Positions 43,380-51,776 of a stretch of 64,000 nt of DNA are shown here, piece after piece. The stretch is taken from contig DATNDG010000096.1 in the NCBI GenBank assembly GCA_035553515.1, positions 1 through 64,000 on the forward strand. Reading direction: 5' to 3'. The first letter of the stretch is position 1. Each line of letters starts with the position of its first letter. The position numbers and the translations under genes were made by a program. This DNA is from DAHUYF01 sp035553515. GTDB taxonomy: Bacteria > Pseudomonadota > Alphaproteobacteria > ATCC43930 > CGMCC-115725. Below the pieces are notes generated by a model. That model searched no databases and was not told the origin of the DNA. It saw only the letters and a program-made list of their open reading frames with translations.

Positions 43380-44283
43380 CTGCCGGCAACGGCGGCGCGC
43401 GGTTGACGAGAAAGATGCCGATGGCGACCAGCGCGAGCGCCAGCAGCAGCGCCCAGCTCGCGTGCTCGCCCAGGAGCAGCGTGCCGGCGACGAGGCCGAA
43501 GAGCGGTGTCAGGAAGCTGAAGGAGGAGAGCCGTCCCGCCGGGTAGCGCGTCACCAGCCAGAACCAGGCGAGATAGCTGACGAAGGCGACGACGACGATC
43601 TGGTAGGCGAGCATGCCGAGCACCAGCGGCGTCGCCGCGACGATGCCCTTCTCGCCGATCGCCAGCGACAGCAGCGGCAGGAACACGGCCGAGACGCCGA
43701 GTTGGTAGAGCAGCGTTTTCTCCGGCGGGATGCGCGCGATCCGGCTCGCCTTCACCACCACCGTGGTTGCGCCCCAGAGCAAGGCCGCGACGAAGGCCAT
43801 CGCATCGCCGAGCAGCTCGAGATGGGTGGGCAGGCGGAGCGCGTCGCCGAAAGCGAGCGCCGTGCCGAGGAAGGCCGAGGCGAGCCCCGCCACCTGCTGC
43901 GGGCGGAGCCGCTCGCCCGGCACGAAGAGATGCGCGCCGAGCGCAACGATGAACGGCGAGGTGTAGAGGAAGAGCACCGCGCGCGAGGCAGTGGTATAGA
44001 CGAGCCCGCCATAGAGGAAGACGAACTCGCCGCCGAACAGCAGCCCGATGAGCAGGCCGATCCAGAGGCTGCCGTCGCGTTCGAAGAGCCTGACGCCGCG
44101 CCGCGCCGACCAGGCCCAGAGCAGCAGCGCCGAGCCGAAGGACCGGATCCCGGCCTGAAGGATCGGCGAGATGCCGGCATCGGCGAGCTTGATCGCCACC
44201 TGATTGAAGCCCCAGCAGGCGCAGAGCAGCACCATGAGGAGGATGGCGGAGGCGTCGAGCTGATGGCGGCGGTCGGGCGGCAT
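43324..44283 (-). CDS. EamA-family (DMT) permease
   Basis: Drug/metabolite transporter superfamily protein of 319 aa with ten hydrophobic helices in two EamA repeats. The first starts ILLMVLLCACWGFNQVAIKL and the second contains VAALLWGATTVVVKASRI; the C-terminal SFSFLTPLFGLVAGTLLLGE is a typical repeat end. It probably exports an amino acid or metabolite. The terminal ~25 residues are non-membrane and lie over the end of the OmpA gene. It starts 56 bp from the end of the second sugar transferase gene and may be transcribed with it. Confidence 0.85.
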   Translation of the reverse strand: MPPDRRHQLDASAILLMVLLCACWGFNQVAIKLADAGISPILQAGIRSFGSALLLWAWSARRGVRLFERDGSLWIGLLIGLLFGGEFVFLYGGLVYTTASRAVLFLYTSPFIVALGAHLFVPGERLRPQQVAGLASAFLGTALAFGDALRLPTHLELLGDAMAFVAALLWGATTVVVKASRIARIPPEKTLLYQLGVSAVFLPLLSLAIGEKGIVAATPLVLGMLAYQIVVVAFVSYLAWFWLVTRYPAGRLSSFSFLTPLFGLVAGTLLLGEHASWALLLALALVAIGIFLVNRAPPLPAVTSPAVPRRSPRGDCAAP

Positions 44284-44339
44284 GGGCCGCGCAGACTACG
44301 CGCCGCGGCCAGCGATGCAAACCCGTTTTCGGCGGAAGC

Positions 44340-45797
44340 TCAGTAGGCGTTGCGGTGGACGAAGCCCACGACGAGCGTGCGCAGCAGGATGGCCAGGTCG
44401 AGATGCAGCGACCAGTTCTCGATATAGTAGAGGTCGTGCTTGACGCGCTCGTGCATCGCCTCGATATCGGCGGTTTCGCCGCGCCAGCCATTGACCTGCG
44501 CCCAGCCGGTGATGCCGGGCTTGACGCGGTGACGCCGCAGATAGCCGTCGATCAGCTCGGCGTAGTATTCGTTATGCGCGATGGCGTGCGGCCGCGGGCC
44601 GATCAGCGACATATCGCCACGCAGCACATTGATGAGCTGCGGCAGCTCGTCGAGGCTGGTGCGCCGCAGGAAGCGGCCGATGCGGGTGACGCGCGGATCG
44701 TTGCGCCGCGCCTGCGGCACCGCCTGGTCGTTCGCGGCATCGACCCGCATGGTGCGGAACTTCAGCACCGTGATCGTATTGTTGTTGAAGCCGAAGCGCT
44801 GCTGGCGGAAGAGGGCGGGGCCGCGGCTGTCGAGCCGGATCAGCAGCCCCAGGATCAGCATCAACGGACCGAACAGCAGCAGCAGCAGCGCGCTCAGCAC
44901 CATGTCCTCGGCCCGCTTCAGCACCGCGTTCCAGCCCGAGAGCGGCCGCTCGAAGACGTTGATCATGAACGTCTCCTGCAGCACGGTGAGCTTGCGCGGC
45001 AGGATGCCGAGATCGGAGAGATCGGGGCAGAGATTGACGTTGACCGGCAGGTCGCCGAGCTTGCGCAGCACGGCAGAGAACTCTCCGTCGCGCTTCTCCG
45101 GCAGGTGGACGATGATCTCGTCGATATGGACGCGGCGCGCGAGCCGCAGCAGCCCCGCCACGGTGGCGTCGGAGGCGACGCCGGTGCCGGCGGCCGATAG
45201 CGTCGGCGCGAAGATGCCGAGGACCCGCACTTCGGCGTCGCCGGGCCAGGTGATCTGCTTCATCACCTGCTGCGCGAAGGGCTCGCAGCCGACGATGGCG
45301 ACGTTGATCGACAGCGTTCCGGTGCGCTGCCGCCGCGCGATATAGGCGCCGACGCCGATCCGGGCCGCGATCGAGAGCGAGGCGCCGAAGACGCACCAGG
45401 AGCCGATCCAAAGACGCGAATACTGGTCAGAGATCTTGTCGAAGAACACGATCGCCAGCAGCAGCGCGATGCCGATCCCCCAACCGAAGGCGACCGTCAT
45501 CACCTGACGCCGCCAGCGGCGGAAGTCGCCGATGTCGTAGGCGTTGAGGAACACCATCACATTGGCGATCACCACCGTGCCGAGCGCGAGGATGAGGCCA
45601 TGGCGGAACTCCACCGTGACCGAGTGGTAGCGCAGCATGTAAGTGATGAGCCCGGCCACGGGCACCGCGGCCACGTCGAGGGCGCGCAGCAATCCGGTGG
45701 AGAGCGCCAGGATCTCGTGGCGCACGACCCGTGAGCCGTTGCGAGCGCGCTTGCGCGCGCCTAACGCCGTCGTTCCCGACAATGAAAGCTGCGCCAT
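44340..45797 (-). CDS. second undecaprenyl-phosphate sugar phosphotransferase
   Basis: Priming transferase of 485 aa, paralogous to the enzyme at 28258-29763. Four to five N-terminal TM helices are followed by VAIVGCEPFAQQVMKQI, then the catalytic domain FRQQRFGFNNNTITVLKFRTM, DELPQLINVLRGDMSLIGPRP and RHRVKPGITGWAQVNG; it too ends RNAY. The GWAQVNGWRGE form and its overall similarity fit undecaprenyl-phosphate glucose phosphotransferases. No other polysaccharide gene is near it, so it may start a different glycan or serve as a spare for the main locus. Confidence 0.9.
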   Translation of the reverse strand: MAQLSLSGTTALGARKRARNGSRVVRHEILALSTGLLRALDVAAVPVAGLITYMLRYHSVTVEFRHGLILALGTVVIANVMVFLNAYDIGDFRRWRRQVMTVAFGWGIGIALLLAIVFFDKISDQYSRLWIGSWCVFGASLSIAARIGVGAYIARRQRTGTLSINVAIVGCEPFAQQVMKQITWPGDAEVRVLGIFAPTLSAAGTGVASDATVAGLLRLARRVHIDEIIVHLPEKRDGEFSAVLRKLGDLPVNVNLCPDLSDLGILPRKLTVLQETFMINVFERPLSGWNAVLKRAEDMVLSALLLLLFGPLMLILGLLIRLDSRGPALFRQQRFGFNNNTITVLKFRTMRVDAANDQAVPQARRNDPRVTRIGRFLRRTSLDELPQLINVLRGDMSLIGPRPHAIAHNEYYAELIDGYLRRHRVKPGITGWAQVNGWRGETADIEAMHERVKHDLYYIENWSLHLDLAILLRTLVVGFVHRNAY

Positions 45798-46103
45798 TCT
45801 CGTTTGCCCGCCCTATTCTAATTCTCGCTGCTGGCGTCGTGTGGACCGCAGTGCGAACGCTGCAATCGCGATGTCCTCTCTCGCCGGTACCGAACACGTG
45901 AACGAAAGGCGCGGGATGTGTCTGGCAAGCAACTCAACACCAAAAGGTTGGAAAGGTTCCGGTCAAGAAAATCACCGATGCCCGCGCCAAAAGCGCGCAT
46001 CGCGGCGCGGCTCAAGGCCGACGCGCTTCTCGGTTGCTAACAGGAAAGAGCGCGAAACGGCGCGCGGGTCACATGTTTGCCGCGGCCCGGGCGGCCGTGG
46101 GCG
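45798..46103. other. intergenic region without recognised feature
   Basis: About 306 bp between the second sugar transferase start and the sulfocyanin gene's end. It contains only short inverted repeats (for example CCAA-N4-TTGG at 45940-45951 and CGCGC-CAAAA-GCGCG near 45985). It presumably holds the transferase promoter, but I cannot place one. Confidence 0.5.
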
Positions 46104-46661
46104 CTAGGGTCGGCCGGGCTCGGCGCCGGACGCAACCGTGACGTAAGGTTGGGCCGCGCCGGCATCAACCACGAAGCGCGTCCACATGCCTGCTTGCGCA
46201 TGCCCGGCGGCGCCGCAGAGGAAGTCGTAATCGCCGGGCGTCGAGGTGACGAAGTTCACCGTATCCGTCTTGGGCGCAGGGATGCCCTGGTCGGGGTTGT
46301 CGGTATAGGCGCGCGGGATCGCCACCTGTTCTACTCCTGCGCGCTCGGGGAATTGTCCCTTCGCATAGGGCTTCGTCACCAGCAGGCTGTGCGGCAGCAT
46401 GGCGTCGTTGTTGCGGAAATGTATGTCGACCTTCCAGCCGACCGGAACCGTCACGGTCATATCGCCGGTATGGTAACCGTTGTAGTTGAGGGCGCCGTTG
46501 TTCGCGTCGAAGCCGGCGACGACGTCGAGCGTCACGTGCTTCCCCGCGGCATCGATCTTCATCCAGCTCGGCACCTGGTGATCCTCCGCCGCTGCGGCGG
46601 GAAGGGCGAGCGGCAGCAGCAAGGCGAGAACCGCCGGAAGGGCGGCGAGACGACCGGACAT
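46104..46661 (-). CDS. sulfocyanin-like type 1 copper protein
   Basis: Periplasmic cupredoxin of 185 aa. A signal peptide (about residues 1-25, ending PAAAA) precedes a beta-sandwich domain with a full type 1 copper set: His91 (LPHSLLV), Cys149, His154 and Met159 (FLCGAAGHAQAGMW). The N-terminal and middle parts (ALNYNGYHTGDMTVTVPVGW) resemble sulfocyanin. It lies downstream of the PQQ dehydrogenase gene on the same strand, separated by a strong hairpin, and is a plausible electron acceptor of that enzyme. Confidence 0.85.
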   Translation of the reverse strand: MSGRLAALPAVLALLLPLALPAAAAEDHQVPSWMKIDAAGKHVTLDVVAGFDANNGALNYNGYHTGDMTVTVPVGWKVDIHFRNNDAMLPHSLLVTKPYAKGQFPERAGVEQVAIPRAYTDNPDQGIPAPKTDTVNFVTSTPGDYDFLCGAAGHAQAGMWTRFVVDAGAAQPYVTVASGAEPGRP

Positions 46662-46697
46662 GAGAGGAGCACCCGAGAGAGAGAGAGATGAAAGGAA

Positions 46698-46727
46698 GGG
46701 CGGCGCCGGGACGATCCGGCGCCGCCC
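46698..46727 (-). terminator. hairpin between PQQ dehydrogenase and sulfocyanin genes
   Basis: Perfect 12-bp stem, GGGCGGCGCCGG pairing with CCGGCGCCGCCC, with a 6-nt loop. On the minus strand it is followed by TTCCTTT. It could end most transcripts after the dehydrogenase or protect its mRNA 3' end, lowering sulfocyanin expression relative to the enzyme. Confidence 0.6.
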
Positions 46728-46738
46728 TTGACATAGCC

Positions 46739-48463
46739 TCAGTCGAGGCCGAAGACGATGACCGAGGTGCCGTATTTGAAGTTGAGCTGGAAATTGCCGC
46801 CAGCGGCGACGGCGATATAGGGTTTGCCGCCGATCTCGAAGGCCATCGGCGCGGCGTTGACCCCGGCGCCTGCCTCGAAGGACCACACCCTCTTGCCGGT
46901 CTTGGCGTTATAGGCGGCAAAGGTACCGTTGCCCTGGCCGGCGAAGACGAGATCGCCCTTGGTGGTCAGCGCGCCGCCGATCATCGGCTGCTCGGTCTTC
47001 TCCTGCCAGGCGATCTTGCCGGTATCGACATTGACCGCGGTGATGTTGCCGTACTGCTTCTCCGTCGGAATGGCGACGAAGGCGCCGCCGAGCCACATGT
47101 TCGGCGCCTGGGCGTAGCGCTTGCGGTAATCCTCCCAGGTCTCGTGCTTGACGATGTAGTTCATCGGCTGGTGGAGGTTGACGCAGTAGTCGAGCCGCGT
47201 CGCGGGATTGAAAGCGCAGGACGACCATTCGACGCCGCCATTGGCGCCGGGCAGCATGCGCGTTCCCTTCTCGGTCGGCAGCGCGAACATGTTCTCCTGC
47301 GGCACCATCGCCGCCGAGCGGCGGATGAGCTTGCCGGTGTCGCGGTCGAGCACATAGACCCAGCCGGTCTTGCCCGCCTGGATCACCGCGTCGACCATCT
47401 TGCCGTTGGGGCCTTTGGCCTCGGCGAGGATCGGCGGCGAGACCTCGTCGAGATCCCAGACGTCGTGCGGGATCGCCTGATAGCCCCATTTCATCTTGCC
47501 GGTATTGGCGTCGATGGCGACGACACTGTCGCTCCAGCGGTCATCGCCCGGCCGGTCCGAGCCGTCGAGGTCGGGCGAGGGGTTGCCGATCGAGGCGAAG
47601 ATCAGCCCGCGCTTCACATCGATCGAATCGGTCGTCCAGTTGCCGGCGCCGCCATGCTCCCAGCTGTCCTTGTCCTTGCCGGAGGCGATCGCCGCCTTCT
47701 CGCCGGCGATGTCGCGGTGCAGGTCGTTGATGCCGTCCGCCTTGGTGGCGAACTTGCCTTCCCAGCCCTTGGTGCCGTCGGGATTGGTCTCGTCCGGGCT
47801 CGGGATGGTGTGCCAGCGCCAGACCAGCTTGCCGTCCTCGATATTGTAGGCGCTGATGAAGCCGCGAATGCCGTATTCGCCGCCGGCGATGCCGATGATC
47901 GCCGTGTTCTTGTAGACGGTGGGCGCCGAGGTGAGGGAGTAGCCGACCTGAGAATCCGCAACCTCGGTGTCCCAGATCTTGTCGCCGGTCTTCTTGTTGA
48001 GGGCGACCAGATGCGCGTCGAGCGTGCCGAACAGCACCTTGTCGCCGACCACGACGACGCCGCGGTTGTTGGGGCCGCAGCAGAAGATGTTGGTGCCGAG
48101 CTTGTACTGGTAGTGCCAGAGCTCCTTGCCGGTCTTGGCGTCGACGGCGAAGACATGGTCATAGGGCGTGGTCACATACATGACGCCGCCATCGACCACC
48201 GGCGTCGTCTCGAACGAGCCGACCACGCCGGTCTGGAAGATCCATTTGACGTGCAGCCGGTGGATATTGCCGGCATTGATGGCGGTGCTGGGCCAATAGC
48301 GCATCTGGCCGAGATCGCCGCCGTAATTGACCCAGTCCTTGGCCTGGGTCCCCGCCTTCTGCATCTCCTCCCAGGTGGCGGCCTGCCCGCTGCCCGCGAG
48401 CCCGGTGAGCGCCAGCGCGGCACCCGCCAGAAGCCACCCTCTCCCTCTGCTTCCAAAGCGCAT
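46739..48463 (-). CDS. PQQ-dependent dehydrogenase (quinoprotein)
   Basis: Periplasmic eight-bladed propeller enzyme of 574 aa with a signal peptide (cleavage after GQA). Key features are the vicinal disulfide Cys128-Cys129 (FCCGPNN), Glu196 and Asn294 as probable metal ligands, and Asp318 (VVAIDANTG) as probable catalytic base, followed by KWGYQAIPHDVWDLD. Residue 320 is Asn, not the Asp reported two positions after the base in lanthanide-dependent enzymes, which argues against that type; this alignment is by eye. There is no CxxCH heme domain, so an external acceptor such as the sulfocyanin is needed. The alcohol or aldehyde substrate is unknown. PQQ synthesis genes are absent here. Confidence 0.88.
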   Translation of the reverse strand: MRFGSRGRGWLLAGAALALTGLAGSGQAATWEEMQKAGTQAKDWVNYGGDLGQMRYWPSTAINAGNIHRLHVKWIFQTGVVGSFETTPVVDGGVMYVTTPYDHVFAVDAKTGKELWHYQYKLGTNIFCCGPNNRGVVVVGDKVLFGTLDAHLVALNKKTGDKIWDTEVADSQVGYSLTSAPTVYKNTAIIGIAGGEYGIRGFISAYNIEDGKLVWRWHTIPSPDETNPDGTKGWEGKFATKADGINDLHRDIAGEKAAIASGKDKDSWEHGGAGNWTTDSIDVKRGLIFASIGNPSPDLDGSDRPGDDRWSDSVVAIDANTGKMKWGYQAIPHDVWDLDEVSPPILAEAKGPNGKMVDAVIQAGKTGWVYVLDRDTGKLIRRSAAMVPQENMFALPTEKGTRMLPGANGGVEWSSCAFNPATRLDYCVNLHQPMNYIVKHETWEDYRKRYAQAPNMWLGGAFVAIPTEKQYGNITAVNVDTGKIAWQEKTEQPMIGGALTTKGDLVFAGQGNGTFAAYNAKTGKRVWSFEAGAGVNAAPMAFEIGGKPYIAVAAGGNFQLNFKYGTSVIVFGLD

Positions 48464-48667
48464 GTCTCTCTCCCCTTTTAGCGGCTTGTCGTTGGCTTCG
48501 GCCGCCCCGTCGCGCGGCAGCCGGCACGCGCGCGGGTTCATCCGAAAAGAAAGGCAAAACACCCTACGGTCGAAGGGCGGCAATCATCCGCACCGAAAGG
48601 CTATACCGCTCCGGCGGTTAGCGTCCAGCGCGATCATATCGAAAGCGAAAGGAAGGGCGGCCGTGCT

Positions 48668-49291
48668 CTACTGGGCCGCGGTATGCGCCTTGAGCACCGT
48701 GGCGAGCCGGCGCAGCTTGGTCTCGTCATAGACGAGGCGATGACAGAGCCCCTCGGCGGTGTCGTCCGCATCGTCGAGCGCCGCCAGATTCTGCCGCCGC
48801 GCTTCCTTGATCTCCGCCGCTTTCTTCGCCGCCTCGGGCGTTCCGTCCTTCTCGGCGGCGGCAAGCTGCGCGCTGTCGTCGGCCACGACCTGGGCCAGCA
48901 CATGCGAGCGGATGATCTGGTCCTTGATCCCGCCGAGCAGCACGCGCCGCAGCACATTGCCCCGCTCGACCATGCCGGAGACGACGAGCATCGCCTGCTC
49001 CTCGGTCACCGGCCCGTTCTTCTGGGTGAAGTCGGCGATCTCCTGCTCGCCCATCGCCGGCGAATTCTCCGAGGCGGTGAGGAAATCGACGAGGTGCCGC
49101 GTCGCGAGATCCGCGTGCCAGGCATTCTCCGGCCGCGGCGTGGCGCCCGGCCACAGCATGCCGGGCTCGAGCGGGCCGGCGAAAGGCGTAGCGCAGGGCC
49201 ACTCGGGCAGCGGCTTCGGCGGTCCCTTGGCGAAGGCGGGAAGCGCGAAAAGCAGGGCGAGCAGGAGAGCAAGAAGGCGCTTTGTCGGCAT
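48668..49291 (-). CDS. secreted helical protein of unknown function
   Basis: Protein of about 207 aa. A strong signal peptide (KRLLALLLALLFALPAFAKG) is followed by a charged, helical mature part with two cysteines (EWPCATPF and EGLCHRLV) that could form a disulfide. I do not recognise the family. It lies 204 bp upstream of the PQQ dehydrogenase gene on the same strand and might be a helper of that periplasmic system, but this rests on position only. The start is uncertain: ATG 49291, ATG 49303 and GTG 49318 are all open and the GAGGGG motif does not settle it. Confidence 0.6.
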   Translation of the reverse strand: MPTKRLLALLLALLFALPAFAKGPPKPLPEWPCATPFAGPLEPGMLWPGATPRPENAWHADLATRHLVDFLTASENSPAMGEQEIADFTQKNGPVTEEQAMLVVSGMVERGNVLRRVLLGGIKDQIIRSHVLAQVVADDSAQLAAAEKDGTPEAAKKAAEIKEARRQNLAALDDADDTAEGLCHRLVYDETKLRRLATVLKAHTAAQ

Positions 49292-49364
49292 CGATGTTGG
49301 CATTCCCCTCAGCGGCACCTACTCTCGGCCCGTCCTCGCCCCGCTGTCAATCGCCGGACTTTCG

Positions 49365-49649
49365 ATGACCGCCCGCCTCCTCCTTGTGCTTGCCGTTCTG
49401 CTCGCCGCCGCCGGCATGGCGCGCGCCGCCACGGCGCCCGGCGACGATGCGCTGGTGAAGCAATGCGCCGGCGAGCTCGCCGATCGCCTCTTCGGCAGCG
49501 GTCCCCGCGGCGAAGCCTCGATCACCGCGCAGCAGATCCGCCGCGACGGCGATCGCACCATCGTCGCACTCCAGCTCGCCTCCGGCGAAGGCCGCACTAT
49601 CGCCGGCAGCTGCATCTTCCGCGGCGGCAAGCTGTTCGATGTGAAATAG
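49365..49649 (+). CDS. small exported protein of unknown function
   Basis: Protein of 94 aa with a clear signal peptide (LLLVLAVLLAAAGMARA, cleavage probably after ARA). The mature ~73 residues contain two cysteines (VKQCAGEL and GSCIFRG) that likely pair, and end shortly after them. It resembles small periplasmic proteins of the 'hypothetical protein with conserved GGKLFD tail' sort, but I name no family. It is divergent from the secreted helical protein gene and convergent with the cyclase gene. Confidence 0.55.
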   Translation: MTARLLLVLAVLLAAAGMARAATAPGDDALVKQCAGELADRLFGSGPRGEASITAQQIRRDGDRTIVALQLASGEGRTIAGSCIFRGGKLFDVK

Positions 49650-49670
49650 GGGCGGCACGCCGCGCCGTCT

Positions 49671-50486
49671 TCAGGCGCTGTCGGCCGCAGAGCTGAGTTG
49701 AGAGGCGGAGCGCCCCTCGACGGCGTAGGTGACGACGGGCTCGGCAAAGCCCTTGACCGGGGCAGCGGGCATCGGCGTCAGAATGAAGCCGGGATCGAGC
49801 TCGCCGCGCAACGTCTCGCTGACCAGAATATCGACGCCGTGCTGGCGCGTCAGCGCCTGGAGCCGCGCTGCGAAATTGACGGCGCGCCCGATGAACGCGT
49901 ATTCCCGCCGCTCGCGCGACCCCATCAGCCCGGCAAGCCCGGGACCGCGATCGATGCCGATGCCGATCGCGATCGGCGGCAGGCCCTCGCGCGCGAGCTC
50001 GGCATTGTAGGCGCCGATCGAAGCGCGCATCGCCAGCGCGGCATGGACCGCGTCGTCGCATTGCCAGGGATTGGGCTGGATCGCGCCGAAATAGGCGACG
50101 ATGCCGTCGCCGACGTAGCTGCCGACATGTCCGCGATGTTCGTCGATGGCGTCGCTGACGCGCTGGTAATAGCCGTCGAGGACGCGCTGCAGCAGCTCCG
50201 GCTGCAGCCGTTCGCTCAGCTGGGTGAAGCCGACGAGATCGACGAACATCGCGGTCGCCACCTTGCGCTCGGCCGCCGGGTCGGGCTGCATGCCGTCCGC
50301 GACGAGCCGCCGCACCACGCCTGCCGGCGCGAGGCGCGCGCAGGCGTTCTGAAGCTGGTCGAGATCGGCGGCGGCAGCACGAAGCTGGCGCTGCAGGTTT
50401 TCGCCGCGCCGCCATTGGCGATAGAGCGTAATCGCGAGCACGGCGATCGCGGCGAGCGCGATGCCCAGGGCGAAGGTCCCCGTCAT
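49671..50486 (-). CDS. membrane-anchored class III adenylate/guanylate cyclase
   Basis: Protein of 271 aa. An N-terminal TM helix (ALGIALAAIAVLAITLYR) and short coiled segment precede the catalytic domain (about residues 75-260). Both metal-binding aspartates are present, in FVDLVGFTQLS and YVGDGIVAYFG; AFIGRAVNFAARLQ is the region binding the ribose and transition state. It makes cAMP or cGMP on the cytoplasmic face. ATG 50486 overlaps the stop of the upstream AhpD-like gene (ATGA), so the two are co-translated; a longer reading runs into that gene and is rejected. Confidence 0.87.
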   Translation of the reverse strand: MTGTFALGIALAAIAVLAITLYRQWRRGENLQRQLRAAAADLDQLQNACARLAPAGVVRRLVADGMQPDPAAERKVATAMFVDLVGFTQLSERLQPELLQRVLDGYYQRVSDAIDEHRGHVGSYVGDGIVAYFGAIQPNPWQCDDAVHAALAMRASIGAYNAELAREGLPPIAIGIGIDRGPGLAGLMGSRERREYAFIGRAVNFAARLQALTRQHGVDILVSETLRGELDPGFILTPMPAAPVKGFAEPVVTYAVEGRSASQLSSAADSA

Positions 50487-51571
50487 GAATGGCCCATGAC
50501 CATCGCGCCCATGCGACAGAGCCCGTTGGCGAGCGAGGTCACGCCGATCGCCTCCAGCAGCTCCGGGACCGAGAGGCGATCGCGCAGCGTGCGCGCGCGG
50601 CGCTGCAGCGCGGCGGGATCGTACCAGATGGTCTCCCGGGCGAAGCGGACGAGCAGGCGCTCGACCTCGTCGAGCTCGGGCGCATCGAGATGCGTCAGGA
50701 CCTGGCCGAGCGTCGCCTCGTCCAGGCCTTCGCGCTCGAGCGCCTTGCCGATGTCGATCGCGCAGACTTCGCAGCCGAGCCCGCGCGCGACGACGGCGAG
50801 CATCAGCAGCTTGCAGCGTCGCGAGAGATGCGATGACGCCCACATCGCCTCGATCGTCCGCGCCAGGGCCGGCGCGATCGGCAAGCCTGCACAGGCCTCG
50901 ATGAGGGCGGCGTAGGGATAAGCCGAGGGGCGTTCGAGCGGCGTCGCCTCGCCGCGGTGGCGATGCCGCCCGATCATGCGGCCGATCAAGGGCCGCATCA
51001 GCCGCATCAGCAGCTGATCGGGCATTCGCTCCATCGGGCGCGCCGGGATCGCCGGCATCGTATAGGCGCGGTTGAAGAAATCCGTCGCCGCCACGGTGAA
51101 GGCAATCTCCTTCATTTCTTCATCGCTGAACCCGGCCCGCCGCAGCGCCTCGCGGGCGTCGCGAGCCGCGGCGGGTCCGATGCGCGATTGCGTCCGCCCG
51201 AAGGCGATGGCGGCGGTGGTGCGCGGTGCGAGCTTCGTGCTCAGCTCCTGCTCCACCCGCTCGATGCGCGCCGCGCTCATTCCCTGGCTCCACAGCAGCG
51301 CGCGTTGCGCGGCGTAGCAGAAGCGGCAGGAATTCTCCTGGCTCACGATCAGGGTGAGGATATCCGCCACATCCTGATCGAGATGCACGAGGAGCCCGTA
51401 TTCCGGGTGCAGGTCGACGATGGCCCGCGCCAGCCAGGGCACCGGAGCGAAATAGCGCAGCGATGGAATGGGCAGTCCGGTCTTGCGCCGCGCATAGGCG
51501 TCGAGCGACCGGTCCGGCTGAGGGTCGATCAGGCAGGCTTCCCAGGCGACATGCTCGAGGGCGCTGGCCAT
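50483..51571 (-). CDS. double AhpD/carboxymuconolactone decarboxylase-like protein
   Basis: Protein of 362 aa with two alkylhydroperoxidase D-like domains. The first has Cys82-x-x-Cys85 (ENSCRFCYAAQR) and the second Cys267-x-x-Cys270 (LGCEVCAID); such CxxC pairs do disulfide chemistry in AhpD, where a downstream His assists. The helical all-alpha fold is clear. It may reduce peroxides or act as a redox sensor. Translational coupling with a membrane cyclase gene suggests the cyclase output could depend on redox state, which is inference. Confidence 0.78.
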   Translation of the reverse strand: MASALEHVAWEACLIDPQPDRSLDAYARRKTGLPIPSLRYFAPVPWLARAIVDLHPEYGLLVHLDQDVADILTLIVSQENSCRFCYAAQRALLWSQGMSAARIERVEQELSTKLAPRTTAAIAFGRTQSRIGPAAARDAREALRRAGFSDEEMKEIAFTVAATDFFNRAYTMPAIPARPMERMPDQLLMRLMRPLIGRMIGRHRHRGEATPLERPSAYPYAALIEACAGLPIAPALARTIEAMWASSHLSRRCKLLMLAVVARGLGCEVCAIDIGKALEREGLDEATLGQVLTHLDAPELDEVERLLVRFARETIWYDPAALQRRARTLRDRLSVPELLEAIGVTSLANGLCRMGAMVMGHS

Positions 51572-51776
51572 GCCGTCATTCTAAGCATGACACGGCCAAA
51601 GCACCTAGGCGCATTCCGCTGCGCGAGGGGAGCCTGCGGGCGAGCGATGCTCGGCACATCCGCCCGCTCGCTTCGTCAACCCTAAGGTGAGGGCTGCGCA
51701 CGCCGCTGCTTCTAACCACAATTCCGACCGGCATCGTGGCTGCGTCTGCCGTCCGTCCACTGAGCCCGGCAGCCGC

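Noticed and set aside
46688..48481. 597-aa open frame on the plus strand
   Set aside because: It is antisense to the PQQ dehydrogenase, whose motifs are unmistakable; its own product is low-complexity Asp/Val/Gly without domains. GC-rich third positions keep the antisense frame open.
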